Source of the DNA: Aspidapion aeneum
Lineage: Eukaryota; Arthropoda; Insecta; Coleoptera; Brentidae
Direction: 5' to 3'
DNA: 64,000 nt
NCBI GenBank assembly: GCA_963576565.1
Contig: OY755046.1
Coordinates: forward strand, 69,283,719-69,347,718
Numbering within the stretch: the first letter of the stretch is position 1; each line of letters starts with the position of its first letter. Of the stretch, positions 1-9,706 are shown piece after piece. Position numbers and translations under genes: made by a program. The notes under the pieces were generated by a model that saw only the letters and a list, made by a program, of their open reading frames with translations, did not search any database and was not told the DNA's origin.

Positions 1-180
1 TAATTTTAATATTGTTTTCTGCAACAACAAGGTTAAGGACAAAAAACAAATTATGGCAACCAGCGACTTGTTTTTAGACGGATTTTCAGGAATCGCTGTA
101 TTTTTATAAAATTTGTATTGGGCTAATATGACCTTGACAAGTTTAGCAAACTATTGTTAATTTTTATAAACACCCAGTGT
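1..180. repeat. dispersed repeat, partial copy
   Basis: This AT-rich stretch, including the words CAGCGACTTGTTTTTAG and ATCGCTGTAT, recurs at 43075-43204 and continues at 43945-44040. There a LINE has split it. It is a non-coding dispersed repeat of unknown class, lying upstream of the splice acceptor of the first gene's last exon, so probably in its last intron. Confidence 0.5.
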
Positions 181-294
181 AATCCTGTTTTCTTATACTT
201 TTTATCTTTGCCAAAAAGAACCAAGATTTTGATACAATGCCTTTTTCGTTTGTCAGAATCTGCTAAATTATTTTGAAATATTAATAATTTTTAG

Positions 295-1250
295 GTCCTT
301 CCCCCTACTTTTATGACACATCATTTGATGTCACCTCAGAATTCTTTAGTAATTCAAAAGAGCAAAATGTTATTCAGGAATCTACAGCAGAAGATATAGA
401 AACCACAAAAACTTCAGCAAAACTTGTTGAAACCACAAAAACTACAGAAAAAGCAACTACACCAGTGGTCTTTAAAACAACTACTACTGAAAAAATTACC
501 CCAACAGCTACAAAATTAAATACTACCCCAAAAAGTACAACGAAAACAACAAGTACAATTCCAAAAATTACTATCAAAACTCATCCAACTACTTTATCTA
601 CTAATGCAACTGAAAAAGTTACAAAAACAACAAAGAAAGTAATCACAACACCAAAAATTCTAGTTAAACCTAGTGCAGCATCAAAAAAACCTAGTAGTAG
701 GTCTACTGCAAAACTTTACACAACTTCAACAACAACCAAAAAGCCTACAAAAGCTGTGACAACACCAAAAAAACCAACAATACCAACAAAGGAACCAATT
801 ATTCAGAAATATTCTACAAAACCAAGTATATTGCCCAATGAAGATAAAAGTATTGAAACAAATGATGTTGGTAATGTACCAAATAATGAGAAGAGTGAAG
901 AAATTCTAAGTGATGAAGACTTTTCACATTATGATGAAAAAGAGGAATTTGAAGGTCCTTTATTTGAACACCACCGTCCAAAACTTACAGAAATCATAAC
1001 AATTCATGGACATGAAGACACATCAAATGTCAAAACAATATTTATAATAGTGGCTGGTTGCTGTGGTGTAGCAGTAGTTGCACTATTTGGGGTAATATTA
1101 CTAGTAAAATACAGGATATTGAAAATCTATGGAGGAAAGATACAAACAGGCAATGGAACAAGAAGTCAAAGTGATGTGAGGTTCCTTACAGCAGATGAAG
1201 CTCTTGATTTTTCTATGGACTCATCTTCTATTAGTTCCTCTACCTTGTAG
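295..1250 (+). CDS. terminal exon of a Thr-rich single-pass membrane protein
   Basis: The exon starts after a plausible acceptor (AG at 293-294, preceded by a T-rich tract). It enters with two bases of a split codon, is open from 297 and stops at TAG 1248-1250, giving about 317 residues. Upstream exons lie outside the window. The first two thirds are Thr/Lys/Pro-rich with many TTK, TTT and TTP runs, as in mucin-like O-glycosylated stalks. An acidic segment follows (EEILSDEDFSHYDEKEEFEG), then a transmembrane helix around TIFIIVAGCCGVAVVALFGV. After the helix comes a basic stop-transfer (KYRILKIYGGK) and a short tail with DVRFLTADEALDF, ending in a Ser-rich SSSISSSTL. The arrangement suggests a type I surface protein with its C-terminus in the cytosol. 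I do not recognise the family. Two tandem relics of the same exon follow directly. Confidence 0.72.
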
Positions 1251-2150
1251 TTTAAGATTTATGCTAATTATAAGAGTATTAAAACAGTTTTAGGTACTTC
1301 TACATACTTTTATGATACCTCAACATCTATCAAAAATGCCACCACAGAATTCGTTACTAATACAAAATTGCAAAATGTTAACAACACAACTTGTAGAAAC
1401 CACAAAAACTTAAAGCAAAAAAAAGCAACTACAACAGCTAAAAAATTAAATACTTTACCAAAATGAACAAATACAGCTCCTATAATTACTATCAAAATTC
1501 AACTAACTACTTTATCCACTAATACAATTTAAAAAATTCAAAAACAACAAGAAATGTAATCACAACACCAAAAATTCTAGTTAAAACCTAGTAGTAGACC
1601 TACTGCAAAACCTTACACAACTTCAACAACAACCAAGAAGCCTACAAAAGCTGGGACACAAACAAAAAAACCAACAATTCCACCAAAAGAACCAATTATT
1701 CAGAAATATACTACAAAAAAGTAAAGTATATTGCCCAATTAAGATAAAAGTATTGAAACAAATGATGTTGGTGATGTACCAAATAATGAGAAGAGTGAAG
1801 AAATTCTAAGTGATGAAGACTTTTTACATTATGATGAAAAAGAGGAGTTTGAAGGTCCTTTATTTGAACACCACCATCCAGAACTTACAGAAATCATAAC
1901 AATTCATGGACATGAAGACACATCAAATGTCAAAACAATATTTATAATAGTGGCTGGTTGCTGTGGTGTAGCAGTAGTTGCACTATTTGGGGTAATATTA
2001 CTAGTAAAATACAGGATATTGAAAATCTATGGAGGAAAGATACAAACAGGCAATGGAACAAGAAGTCAAAGTGATGTGAGGTTCCTTACAGCAGATGAAG
2101 CTCTTGATTTTTCTATGGACTCATCTTCTATTAGTTCCTCTACCTTGTAG
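1251..2150 (+). pseudogene. tandem relic copy 2 of the membrane-protein exon
   Basis: From about 1741 this copy runs parallel to copy 1 at an exact 900-bp offset. Positions 1921-2150 are identical to 1021-1250, including the transmembrane helix, tail and stop. The Thr-rich part is degraded by indels and in-frame stops, for example in CCAAAATGAAC near 1462, AATTTAAAA near 1530 and AAGTAAAG near 1722. An open stretch at 1950-2150 encodes only part of the helix and the tail. A complete second gene is excluded. It could persist as 3'UTR of copy 1 or as an unused exon. Confidence 0.7.
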
Positions 2151-2940
2151 TTTAAGATTTATGCTAATTATAAGAGTATTAAAACAGTTTTAGGTACTTC
2201 TACATACTTTTATGATACCTCAACATCTATCAAAAATGCCACCACAGAATTGGTTACTAATACAAAATTGCAAAATGTTAACAACACATCTTGTAGAAAC
2301 CACAAAAACTTAAAGCAAAAAAAAGCCACAACTACTAAAAAACAGCTAAAAAATTAAATACTTCACCAAAATGAACAAATACAGCTCCTATAATTACTAT
2401 CAAAATTCAACTAACTACTTTATCCACTAATACAATTTAAAAAATTCAAAAACAACAAGAAATGTAATCACAACACCAAAAATTCTAGTTAAAACCTAGT
2501 AGTAGACCTACTGCAAAACCTTACACAACTTCAACAACAACCAAGAAGCCTACAAAAGCTGGGACACAAACAAAAAAACCAACAATTCCACCAAAAGAAC
2601 CAATTATTCAGAAATATACTACAAAAAAGTAAAGTATATTGCCCAATTAAGATAAAAGTATTGAAACAAATGATGTTGGTGATGTACCAAATAATGAGAA
2701 GAGTGAAGAAATTCTAAGTGATGAAGACTTTTTACATTATGATGAAAAAGAGGAGTTTGAAGGTCCTTTATTTGAACACCACCATCCAGAACTTACAGAA
2801 ATCATAACAATTCATGGACATGAAGACACATCAAATGTCAAAACAATATTTATAATAGTGGCTGGTTGCTGTGGTGTAGCAGAAGTCACAGTATGTGGGG
2901 TAATATTACTGGTAAAATACCGGATAACACATCTCCATCT
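2151..2940 (+). pseudogene. tandem relic copy 3 of the membrane-protein exon
   Basis: This copy is nearly identical to 1251-2040 and carries the same stop codons, so it arose by duplication of an already dead copy. Homology ends at about 2882 inside the helix (GTAGCAGAAGTCACAG replaces GTAGCAGTAGTTGCAC) and the tail is lost. A canonical AATAAA at 3040-3045 lies just downstream and could serve the whole array. Confidence 0.65.
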
Positions 2941-3552
2941 TACCAAAAAAAAGTAAACAGTAATAGTGTTACCAAAATTTAAGTTAGGTTTGTCCATTGT
3001 GTTTAGGTATTATGCTGCTGTCTAAACCAACCCTTAAATAATAAAGACTATTTTTTAAAGTTTTGTCATAGACAAATTATAAAAGCAACTTTAAGTTATT
3101 TATGATTATTATTTTAATTACCAGAGAATAGTCTAAGACTATAGGTGTTAAATTAAAACAATCAAATGTGTCTTCTTACCTTACGTTCAAATTTTAATCC
3201 AAATTTAAAAAACTAGCTTAAAACACACAAATAAAATTTTAAAAAGTAAACAAACAAATGTAAGGTTAGGGCGCGTTCTGTCAACATTCTGTTAGCGCGA
3301 CTTTCCCACTCTGGATTAAGTATTTGCTTATATTGAGGGCTTGCAAAGTTATTGATTAGGCAACTTTTTGATATTTTTTGTTTAGTTCAACAGTTTGAAG
3401 TCAGCAAACCCATGAACAGATAGTACGATTCATCAGTCTCTGCCTGGGCAGCATTCGGTAAATTAGGCTAGGAAAGTAAAAAATATCCTTAGTAACTCAA
3501 AACGAAAGTGTAAAACCAATGTATCCTTTCTGTACTTATGTATGGATCCCAG
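2941..3552. other. intergenic, nothing recognised
   Basis: This AT-rich sequence has no credible coding or repeat structure. A short more GC-rich part at 3265-3320 contains GGGCGCGTTC and TTAGCGCGAC. Only the AATAAA at 3040-3045 stands out. Confidence 0.3.
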
Positions 3553-3561
3553 ACCTGGACA

Positions 3562-4958
3562 CGCAGCCAACGATAAAGTCCGGCCATGGCGCGTTATAAG
3601 CAAGTCGGCGGTCACGTGATCTTAGGAGTAATATATTATATGTTTTTACACAATTTAAATAAATTAACAAAAAATTTTTGTTCTTTTATAGGCAAAAATT
3701 GAAAAAAATATTTTGCTGATATATGTGTTTATTATGGATAAAAGAACTGAATCTATAAAATAAAAAATTATACAAAATTTGCACTCTAATATCTTCAGGT
3801 ACATATATTAGGTACATAATATCGTTAGTAACTTCAAATCTATACAAGTCTTTCAAAATGGGACATATCAAACCTAAGCTTTTAGTTTTTTAATTTTTCT
3901 TTGACTGTCATCATCTTTGAGTTCTTATTCAAAGATTTATTAGTAGACACTAAATCATTGTGCTTTTTAATAAAATTATTAAAAAAAACTTTACATGCCC
4001 TTAAACTAATTTTTTCAAGCTTTAACAATAGTTTTTCTCAACAAAAACACTTGCTAGAGTTATCTGAAGAAAACTTTTCAATATAAAACATTTCACAATA
4101 ATTTATTAAAAAGAAACAAGTGATTTTGTGAATAAGTGAGATGGTTTTCCCATTCAATGAACTGAATGTAGTGGTCGTGAATAATTTTTTGAAAAATTAC
4201 CCAGCACAAAGTTTAATATCTATTTCAATAAAGTGTAAGTTAACTACCAACTCATGTTCTTTTAAAAGCTGTATCTTACTTTTTAAATATTTCACACCAC
4301 CAGAGAGATTACTATCTGTTAACAATATTTTACAAATCAGTTTTTTTAATATTGCGAGGGTGCGGAAGACATATTAACTGAATTGTAAATTGACGTGTAT
4401 GCACTGGATAACTGGATAAACAAAGATGAAGCCAACATTAAAGTGTATCTTCGATTCTCAGGTTACCTTTTCAAGAGACCTAATTGTTCAATAAGAAATG
4501 ACAACTGAACACATTTTTCACTCTCACTATCGAAAATGTCACTAAGGATGTCTATTACTTGATCAATCTTATCCAAGATCTTATCTTTTACCACTTCTTT
4601 CCCGTTTGCAACATATTAGGTTTCAGTTTTATAGTTGGACCGACAAGGAACAACACTAATTACACGTTCGCGGCATTGTTTATCTTATAGGTATTTTCTT
4701 TATAATTTACTCATTAGCCATTAATTATTTTAACGTAGCCCACTACAGTCTTTTTCGTGGGCTGCGTTATTTTAATAACTTTGATAAAATTCACATAAAA
4801 TTCGTGCCCGAATTAAAAAAAAATCGACGTAAACAAACATACCAAAACTGAACACACACATGTTTTATAATGACAGCGGGCCGTGAGGCGTTTTTTTGTG
4901 GGATTCCTACGGTCACGTGATATTTCCGCGCCCGGGCCGGTCTTTCTCGTGGTCTGCG
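3562..4958 (-). mobile_element. P-element-like DNA transposon, decayed, with TIRs and target duplication
   Basis: The ends are imperfect inverted repeats of about 60 bp. The left end begins CGCAGCCAACGATAAAG and the right end, read inward, begins CGCAGACCACGAGAAAG. Both continue through CCGGCC and share the palindrome TCACGTGA. The element is flanked by ACCTGGACA (3553-3561 and 4959-4967), an 8-9-bp duplication as expected for P elements. Internal minus-strand reading frames resemble a THAP/P-type transposase. At 1397 bp it is shorter than autonomous P elements, and its coding parts are broken. Confidence 0.65.
4150..4680 (-). pseudogene. THAP/P-element-type transposase remnant
   Basis: On the minus strand, frame-shifted pieces follow the order of a THAP transposase. 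First comes VVPCRSNYKTET, like the start of a THAP zinc finger (C-x-x-x-N-Y). Next is a helical stretch containing KILDKIDQVIDILSDIF and LSFLIEQLGLLKR. Then comes RRYTLMLASSLFIQLSSAY followed by APSQY, resembling the segment of P transposases that ends in LPS. Last is KYLKSKIQLLKEHELVV, resembling the stretch before the first catalytic Asp. Several stops and shifts interrupt it. The assignment rests on pattern similarity and on the P-type ends of the surrounding element. Confidence 0.5.
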
Positions 4959-4977
4959 ACCTGGACACTTAAAAACA

Positions 4978-5090
4978 TGGATAAGGTAACAAAAGGCCAA
5001 AGATCAATGGAAAGACAAATGTTACATGTAAAGCTAACAGATAGAAAAAGAATCAATGGATAGGACAGTGGCTTATAGAAGGTGAGTAGG
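4978..5090 (+). pseudogene. LINE reverse-transcriptase C-terminal fragment
   Basis: The plus strand reads MDKVTKGQRSMERQMLHVKL followed by TDRKRING, the conserved linker after the RT domain in endonuclease-type LINEs (usual pattern: K..QRAMER.MLG..LRD). Stops follow at once. It is a short orphan fragment immediately right of the P-like element. Confidence 0.5.
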
Positions 5091-5265
5091 GGAGGAGGGT
5101 GGGCCCGGCCCCGTCCTGAAGCTAAGATTTTTTTGGATATTTTTTCACATATTTCATGAATACAAACATACAATAGCATAAAATAAGGCCTCATGGGGTC
5201 TCAGCCCTTCTCCCCCCCCCCAAAACTGTCTCGGGCCGAAACTTTTTTCTATATACGCCACTGGG
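5085..5265. mobile_element. hAT-like MITE of the CAGTGGCG family
   Basis: This copy contains the family block with GGGCCCGGCC, CTAAGATTTTTTT, a CATATTTCATGAAT segment, CCTCATGG and a poly-C run. It ends in ATATACGCCACTG. Related copies in the window begin CAGTGGCG and end CGCCACTG, and one of them has an 8-bp target duplication. The left end of this copy is eroded. Confidence 0.5.
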
Positions 5266-5284
5266 GCAAGAAATAAAGCAAAAG

Positions 5285-5317
5285 CTCAGAGTAATAACAT
5301 ATAATTATTACTCTAAG
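5285..5317. mobile_element. 33-bp palindromic micro-element, copy 1
   Basis: The insertion begins CTCAGAGTAATA and ends TATTACTCTAAG, making 12-bp inverted repeats with one mismatch around 9 bp. AGCAAAAG precedes it (5277-5284) and follows it (5318-5325), a perfect 8-bp target duplication. It cannot encode a protein, so if mobile it depends on enzymes from elsewhere. The other copies are at 24874 and 45173. Confidence 0.72.
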
Positions 5318-5670
5318 AGCAAAAGTAAGTGATGTTAGCAAATTCCTTGGGAATTAAAATCTTCATAAGATAGTATGATATTGTCAAATTGTGATAGGAA
5401 CCACCATATAGGTAAAATAAGCTACCTACAATAACTCAAGACCTATGTCTAAGTAGGTAAGGTAAAAGTAAAACCAAAAAATTACATTTTTAAGCAAAAT
5501 TTATCTTGAAATTCTAATTTTATGTAAATTATCTAAATCTCACCAGAAATAATCATCGATTTGTTGCAATTTTTTTACACTTTCTCTCTAAAATTTCAAT
5601 ACGGTATTTTAATATAAATATTTTATTGCGTTTTTTACATCTCTGATGTAAACAATTGATTAGACATGTG

Positions 5671-6149
5671 TTCCTAGCCCGCCAAGCAATGGCTAGAGAA
5701 GGTATTATTCTCGACGATTTTTTTTTGTGATAACGCTGAGAATGTGTTATGACCTATTTTAGCAATATCGTCGTGATGTTTATCTGTGTGTATGTCTGTG
5801 TCTGTCCGTAACACGATAGCTCCTAAACCGCTGAACCGACTTTCATAAAATGTTGAGGTAAAATAGTGTTCGACACTCTTACGAGCTGATTAGATTTTGG
5901 TCAAAATCCATTAACGCCAATGACAGTTTTCTGACAATTAAAAAATTTAAAAATTCAAACTTTTTAACGAAGCATCGTATCAATATGCGCTTCTCGGAAT
6001 ATGGCAGACTACATTTTGCTAAATAATTTGTGTTATAACCAAAAACTGAGTAAGAGCTTTAGTTTCTGAGATATTTGCAAAAAACTGTTGTCAAGGCTGA
6101 TATATCATGGCTTCACTTAAAGTGTGCTAATGGGGTAACTAGGAAGGTA
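5671..6149. mobile_element. MITE family R (ACCTTCCTAGC ends), near full length
   Basis: The consensus ends are ACCTTCCTAGC and its inverse GCTAGGAAGGT; here they read TTCCTAGCCCGCC and AACTAGGAAGGT. Inside are the family landmarks GTCTGTCCGTAACACGATAG, a CTAAACCGCTGAACCG block and ATCGTATCAATA. There is no coding capacity. The window holds eight full or partial copies. Confidence 0.6.
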
Positions 6150-6527
6150 TCAAATCCATCATGGATCCATTTATTTTGATTTCTTCACTCCCATTCCATT
6201 AACAAATCTTGTAGTATTTAAGTTTTCTTTTTTGTATATTGAGTTCTGTGAATTATAAAGTCCAGTTGAAAATATGTAACATCTTAGCATTTCTATTTAT
6301 TTTACCATTATTTTTATTAGGCAGAATGTCATTTTATTTTCAAAATCTGATCTAGGCTGAGAACTCTTTTCTAAAATGAACACATCCCCTGATAAAAAAT
6401 TGTGCGTGCAGAAGGGTGAAAATTGATTAAATTGTTTTTTTATGTTTTGTGCGTGCACGGGGGGACTGATTGATACCTATAATATTTGATCAATACAAGC
6501 AGCTAATTAATTAGACAGACTATTACT
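6150..6527. other. AT-rich spacer, nothing recognised
   Basis: I see no gene or clear repeat here. Confidence 0.25.
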
Positions 6528-6985
6528 ACTACTATGTCGGTTTAGAACGTTTTTCTACGTTGTCCGACGCCTATTCTCCACCTTCTTTGATCCTGACAGT
6601 CATCTTCTGTCAGGTTTTTTTTACTCATTGCTCTTTGGATTGACTGTTGCCATTCCAGATTAAGACGCCCTCTTTTTCTGCGCCCTATTATTGGTTACCA
6701 TTCTAGGACCTGCTTTGGTAATATTTCGTCGTTTATCCGTTGTACATGGCCGTACCATATCAAATGTCTTTTAGTGATGTCATCCATTATGCTTCCCTTG
6801 AGTCCCATTCTTTCTTTTATGTTCTCATTTCTTATATGATCTGTTCTAGATATTCTCATTGATTTTCTTATGGCATCCATTTGGACACTTTCCATTTTTG
6901 TTTTGTATTTTTCTGTTACGCGTCAATTCTCCATTCCATACATCAGCATGCTTTTCACCATTGTTTCATAAAATACCGTTAAGAC
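6528..6985 (-). mobile_element. LINE family X, 3' end, decayed
   Basis: The minus strand encodes the conserved C-terminal part of this LINE (MDAIRKSMRISRTDHIRN, then LIWYGHVQRIND and PKQVLEW). Its 3' end carries a TAG-repeat tail, seen here as ACTACTACTA at 6526-6535. The copy is 5' truncated and has stops. The RT downstream pattern (WYGHVQRM, GRRKRGRPKL) is of the RTE-like sort; the clade is inferred, not proven. Confidence 0.65.
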
Positions 6986-7530
6986 ATTCTTCTTCGCTTC
7001 TTACGCTAGTTTTTTGTGTTTAGGCTAAAAGTTGAATACAAATATGAAAATAATACAACCTATTTTCTAATGGGTTTCTAAAGGGTGAAAAATTTGCTTT
7101 TTATGGGTAAGGAAAATCTAAAACACAGAAAAATCAAAGTTAATTACCTATATCATTTATATTTGTAGTGCTAACCAGCAAACTTTAAAGTACTAATTTT
7201 AAAAAAATCTCATAGTCACCGTGCATAGATTAATTACAAAATAATATTTTCGATTTTTGGCTCTTTTGAATTTTAAAAGTATTTAGGAAGGTATCTATTA
7301 ATAAACCGAACCGAACCTATTTCTTTTTACATCAAATCATATTCGACCGAACGAACCATACAGAAGCTTCCTACATATTATTGGCAAAATAATTGAAATT
7401 GTTTAAATAATGTATTACATTATCATATACCTATACATGTAGCAATAACTTATTTCTTACTCTGTTAGAACTTAGAAGTTCATGGTCATTTTCAAGCGTC
7501 ACGCCCATCACATGTACATATGTACCTATA
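6986..7530. other. AT-rich spacer, nothing recognised
   Basis: Long A/T runs with no coding frame or TE boundary that I can support. Confidence 0.25.
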
Positions 7531-7826
7531 CAGGGTGAAATATAAATATTTGGACACTATAACTAACAAGGTTGTTATACCTTAAATGTATCGCGAATAA
7601 GTTTTTGATAACTTGTTCGAATGCACATTTCTTTCAAAAAATCGTTTCTCAAAATTTCGAATTTATACTTTTTTTTTCAAATTATTATAAAGGTTTTGAA
7701 ATGTTTTTTTTTTTAAACAAAAATGGCGTCTTTCATTTTTTCCTGTTTTAGTACTGATTGGACCAATTTGCCGGCCATGTCAAACATTTCTTTTTATCTT
7801 TGAACGGAAATTTGTTCAAAAACAAT
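7531..7826. other. probable left flank of an ACAGGGTG-ended repeat
   Basis: TACAGGGTGAAATATAAATA at 7534-7553 looks like a MITE end, because ACAGGGTG also ends elements at 36246 and 50509. An inverse ACACCCTGTA lies at 11568-11577, but with many insertions in between the pairing is uncertain. Confidence 0.3.
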
Positions 7827-7838
7827 TTTTTTCTATAA

Positions 7839-7868
7839 GCGTGCGGAAAAGTCCACTTTTCCGCACGC
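7839..7868. repeat. 30-bp perfect palindrome left of recombinase gene 1
   Basis: The arms are GCGTGCGGAAAAGT and ACTTTTCCGCACGC around CC. It can also be read as 11-bp arms (GCGTGCGGAAA) with an 8-bp core (AGTCCACT), the geometry of lox/FRT-like sites. Function is inferred only from shape and position. Confidence 0.6.
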
Positions 7869-7891
7869 ATTTTAGTGTGGAAAGTGCCACA

Positions 7892-7939
7892 TTTCCGCAC
7901 TAGTGCGGAAAAATATTTTTTCCGCACTAGTGCGGAAAA
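7892..7939. repeat. two adjacent TTTCCGCAC palindromes
   Basis: TTTCCGCACTAGTGCGGAAA at 7892-7911 is a perfect 20-bp palindrome. The same palindrome, one base longer on each side, lies at 7918-7939. A diverged half-site pair (GTGTGGAAA and TTTCCGCAC) lies just left of them. They sit about 360 bp before the start codon, so they could be binding sites for the recombinase or for autoregulation. Confidence 0.6.
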
Positions 7940-8296
7940 GTAAATTTGTTACGATTTTGAGGTGTTCTATAACATTTAGACCGTTCAAAATACATTTGTA
8001 TCTTTCCTACCACACGAAATATCCTAAAAATATTCAAATTGACTAAAATTCTGCTATATTTTCAATATTTTCGATAAAATAAAGTTTTCAGTAAAATAGG
8101 TTCAAATTATAAGTTTTTAACCTCCCCGGTATAAATATCGTCATTGTCAATGTCAAACAACAATGAACACTAGTGGTTTTAGATTTGGCATCTTAAATCA
8201 CAATAGCAACAAAGTACAAACAAACTGTCAAAACAAAGCCAATTTTGCAGATACAAGCGTCTTTTGAATTTTTCAAACAAAAAAATCAGATTTTCA

Positions 8297-9406
8297 ATGG
8301 ATTCTTCGGACGAAGATCTACCCCAGTCAGTTCTAGAAGCCGCTAGAATCGCTAATTTGGACCTGCTTCCTTCAAAATCTCGTCACAGGTATGAGAAGGA
8401 ATATAGTTTGTTTGAGAGATGGTGCCACGCTAAAGGCATCAAATCCCTTCAAGAAGCTGTTTTTTTGGCATATTTCTCCGAAATTTCCAAAACGTGCAAA
8501 CCGAATACCCTTTGGTCGAGGTATTCTATGCTCAAAAGTGTAATAAAACTCAGAAAAAACGTTGACTTAAGCAATTTTTTTAAAGTTACGGCCTACTTGA
8601 AAAAACAAAACGTTGGATTCAGACCCAAGAAGGCAAAAATCTTCACAAAAGAAGAAATTTTCAAGTTTTTAAGCGAAACTCCTGACCTAGTTTATTTGCA
8701 TATGAAAGTTGCCACGATTTTTGGTTTGGCGGGCGCATGTCGCCGTGAAGAACTAGCAAAAATGTGCCTAGATGACATTGAAGAAAAAGGAAATATGATC
8801 ATTATAAAAATTCCTGACTCAAAAAACCATACATTTAGAAGTTTTGCTATTTCAGAAGAAGCCGAGAATGGAAAACTTCTCCAATTGATCCGAAAATATG
8901 TCAACTTAAGGAAACCAGAGACCCCACTTAGACGGTTCTTCGTAAACTACAAAAAAGGAGCATGTACGGTTCAATGCATTGGAATTAATACATTCGGTAA
9001 AATGCCATCAGATATCGCATGCTATCTGAAGCTTTCAAATCCAGAATTATACACGGGCCACAGCTTCCGACGTTCTGCCGCAACAATGTTGGCAGATTCA
9101 GGCGAAGGAATAACCAATATCAAACGACTCGGTGGATGGAAATCTTCAAGTGTCGCAGAAGGGTACCTTGACAGTTCAACTGGATTCCAAAAAAATATTT
9201 CGAATAAAATTTTGAAGTTCAGCCACCCTGGTCCTTCAACTAGTCAGCAAATTTCTTCTACCATACAACCTTCCAAAGTGCCTCAATCCAGCCCCAAATG
9301 CATGACCACAGTTGCAACAGATGTTTCCGAAAACTTGGAGAACGCAGTGGAGAACCAAGTTTCAAATCTGCCACTTCATTTGAGAAAACACTTGCCTCTG
9401 CTATAA
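8297..9406 (+). CDS. tyrosine recombinase, Crypton-like, intact
   Basis: The frame encodes 369 residues from ATG 8297; the frame opens further upstream but without another ATG. Residues about 24-110 form an alpha-helical core-binding domain (RYEKEYSLFERWCHAKG, then NTLWSRYSMLKSVIKLRKNV). The catalytic domain follows. The expected residues are visible: Arg149 in AGACRREEL, Lys176 in PDSKNHTFR, His255 and Arg258 in YTGHSFRRS, Trp281 in LGGWKSS and Tyr290 in VAEGYLDS. This is the R-K-HxxR-W-Y set of XerD/Flp-type enzymes, which cut and rejoin DNA through a 3'-phosphotyrosine. The last 60 residues are Ser/Pro/Thr-rich and probably disordered. There are no stops or shifts, so the gene may be active or recently inserted. 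The nearest known class is animal Cryptons; a domesticated host gene is possible. Confidence 0.8.
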   Translation: MDSSDEDLPQSVLEAARIANLDLLPSKSRHRYEKEYSLFERWCHAKGIKSLQEAVFLAYFSEISKTCKPNTLWSRYSMLKSVIKLRKNVDLSNFFKVTAYLKKQNVGFRPKKAKIFTKEEIFKFLSETPDLVYLHMKVATIFGLAGACRREELAKMCLDDIEEKGNMIIIKIPDSKNHTFRSFAISEEAENGKLLQLIRKYVNLRKPETPLRRFFVNYKKGACTVQCIGINTFGKMPSDIACYLKLSNPELYTGHSFRRSAATMLADSGEGITNIKRLGGWKSSSVAEGYLDSSTGFQKNISNKILKFSHPGPSTSQQISSTIQPSKVPQSSPKCMTTVATDVSENLENAVENQVSNLPLHLRKHLPLL

Positions 9407-9706
9407 ACTTACAGCACGCTACAAACTGCACCTTTAATATTAATGTTAATAATAATAATTGATTTGATTAAAATGTTTTGAATATAAATAATTTTCTGAT
9501 TAATTTTTAGTTTTTTCCTCACGCTTATAGAAAAAATAATGTACCTAATTCGTGTAATAAGTGTCTTTTCCGCACTTGATTGCTGGCACTTTCCGCACTA
9601 GTTAGGTAAACTACTATTTCGAAGTATTTTTTTTTTAATTTCGAATAATTTTTTTTAAAAATAATTTTCCGTCTCCTATTTATTTAAAAGGTCGAAATCG
9701 ATGTTA
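9407..9706. other. 3' flank of recombinase gene with right repeat array
   Basis: The inverted copy of the 17-bp repeat is at 9520-9536. CTTTTCCGCACTT lies near 9565 and GGCACTTTCCGCACTAG at 9585-9601. The latter is the inverse of the left-side GTGTGGAAAGTGCC region. A candidate polyadenylation region with repeated AATAAT words follows the stop codon. Confidence 0.45.

Larger units (their letters stand above)
7827..9612 (+). mobile_element. Crypton-like tyrosine-recombinase element 1
   Basis: An intact tyrosine-recombinase gene (8297-9406) is bracketed by non-coding arrays. A 17-bp inverted repeat TTTTTTCTATAAGCGTG lies at 7827-7843 with its inverse at 9520-9536. The word TTTTCCGCAC/GTGCGGAAAA is repeated at least six times on the left (7839-7940), and TTTTCCGCAC or TTTCCGCAC twice on the right (9566-9600). 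Cryptons use a tyrosine recombinase and lack DDE-type ends. The repeated palindromes look like recombinase or repressor binding sites. The outer borders are my estimate. Confidence 0.6.

Noticed and set aside
8264..8296. An upstream start of the recombinase at 8264
   Set aside because: The codon there is TTG; the first ATG in frame is 8297, just before the acidic N-terminus.
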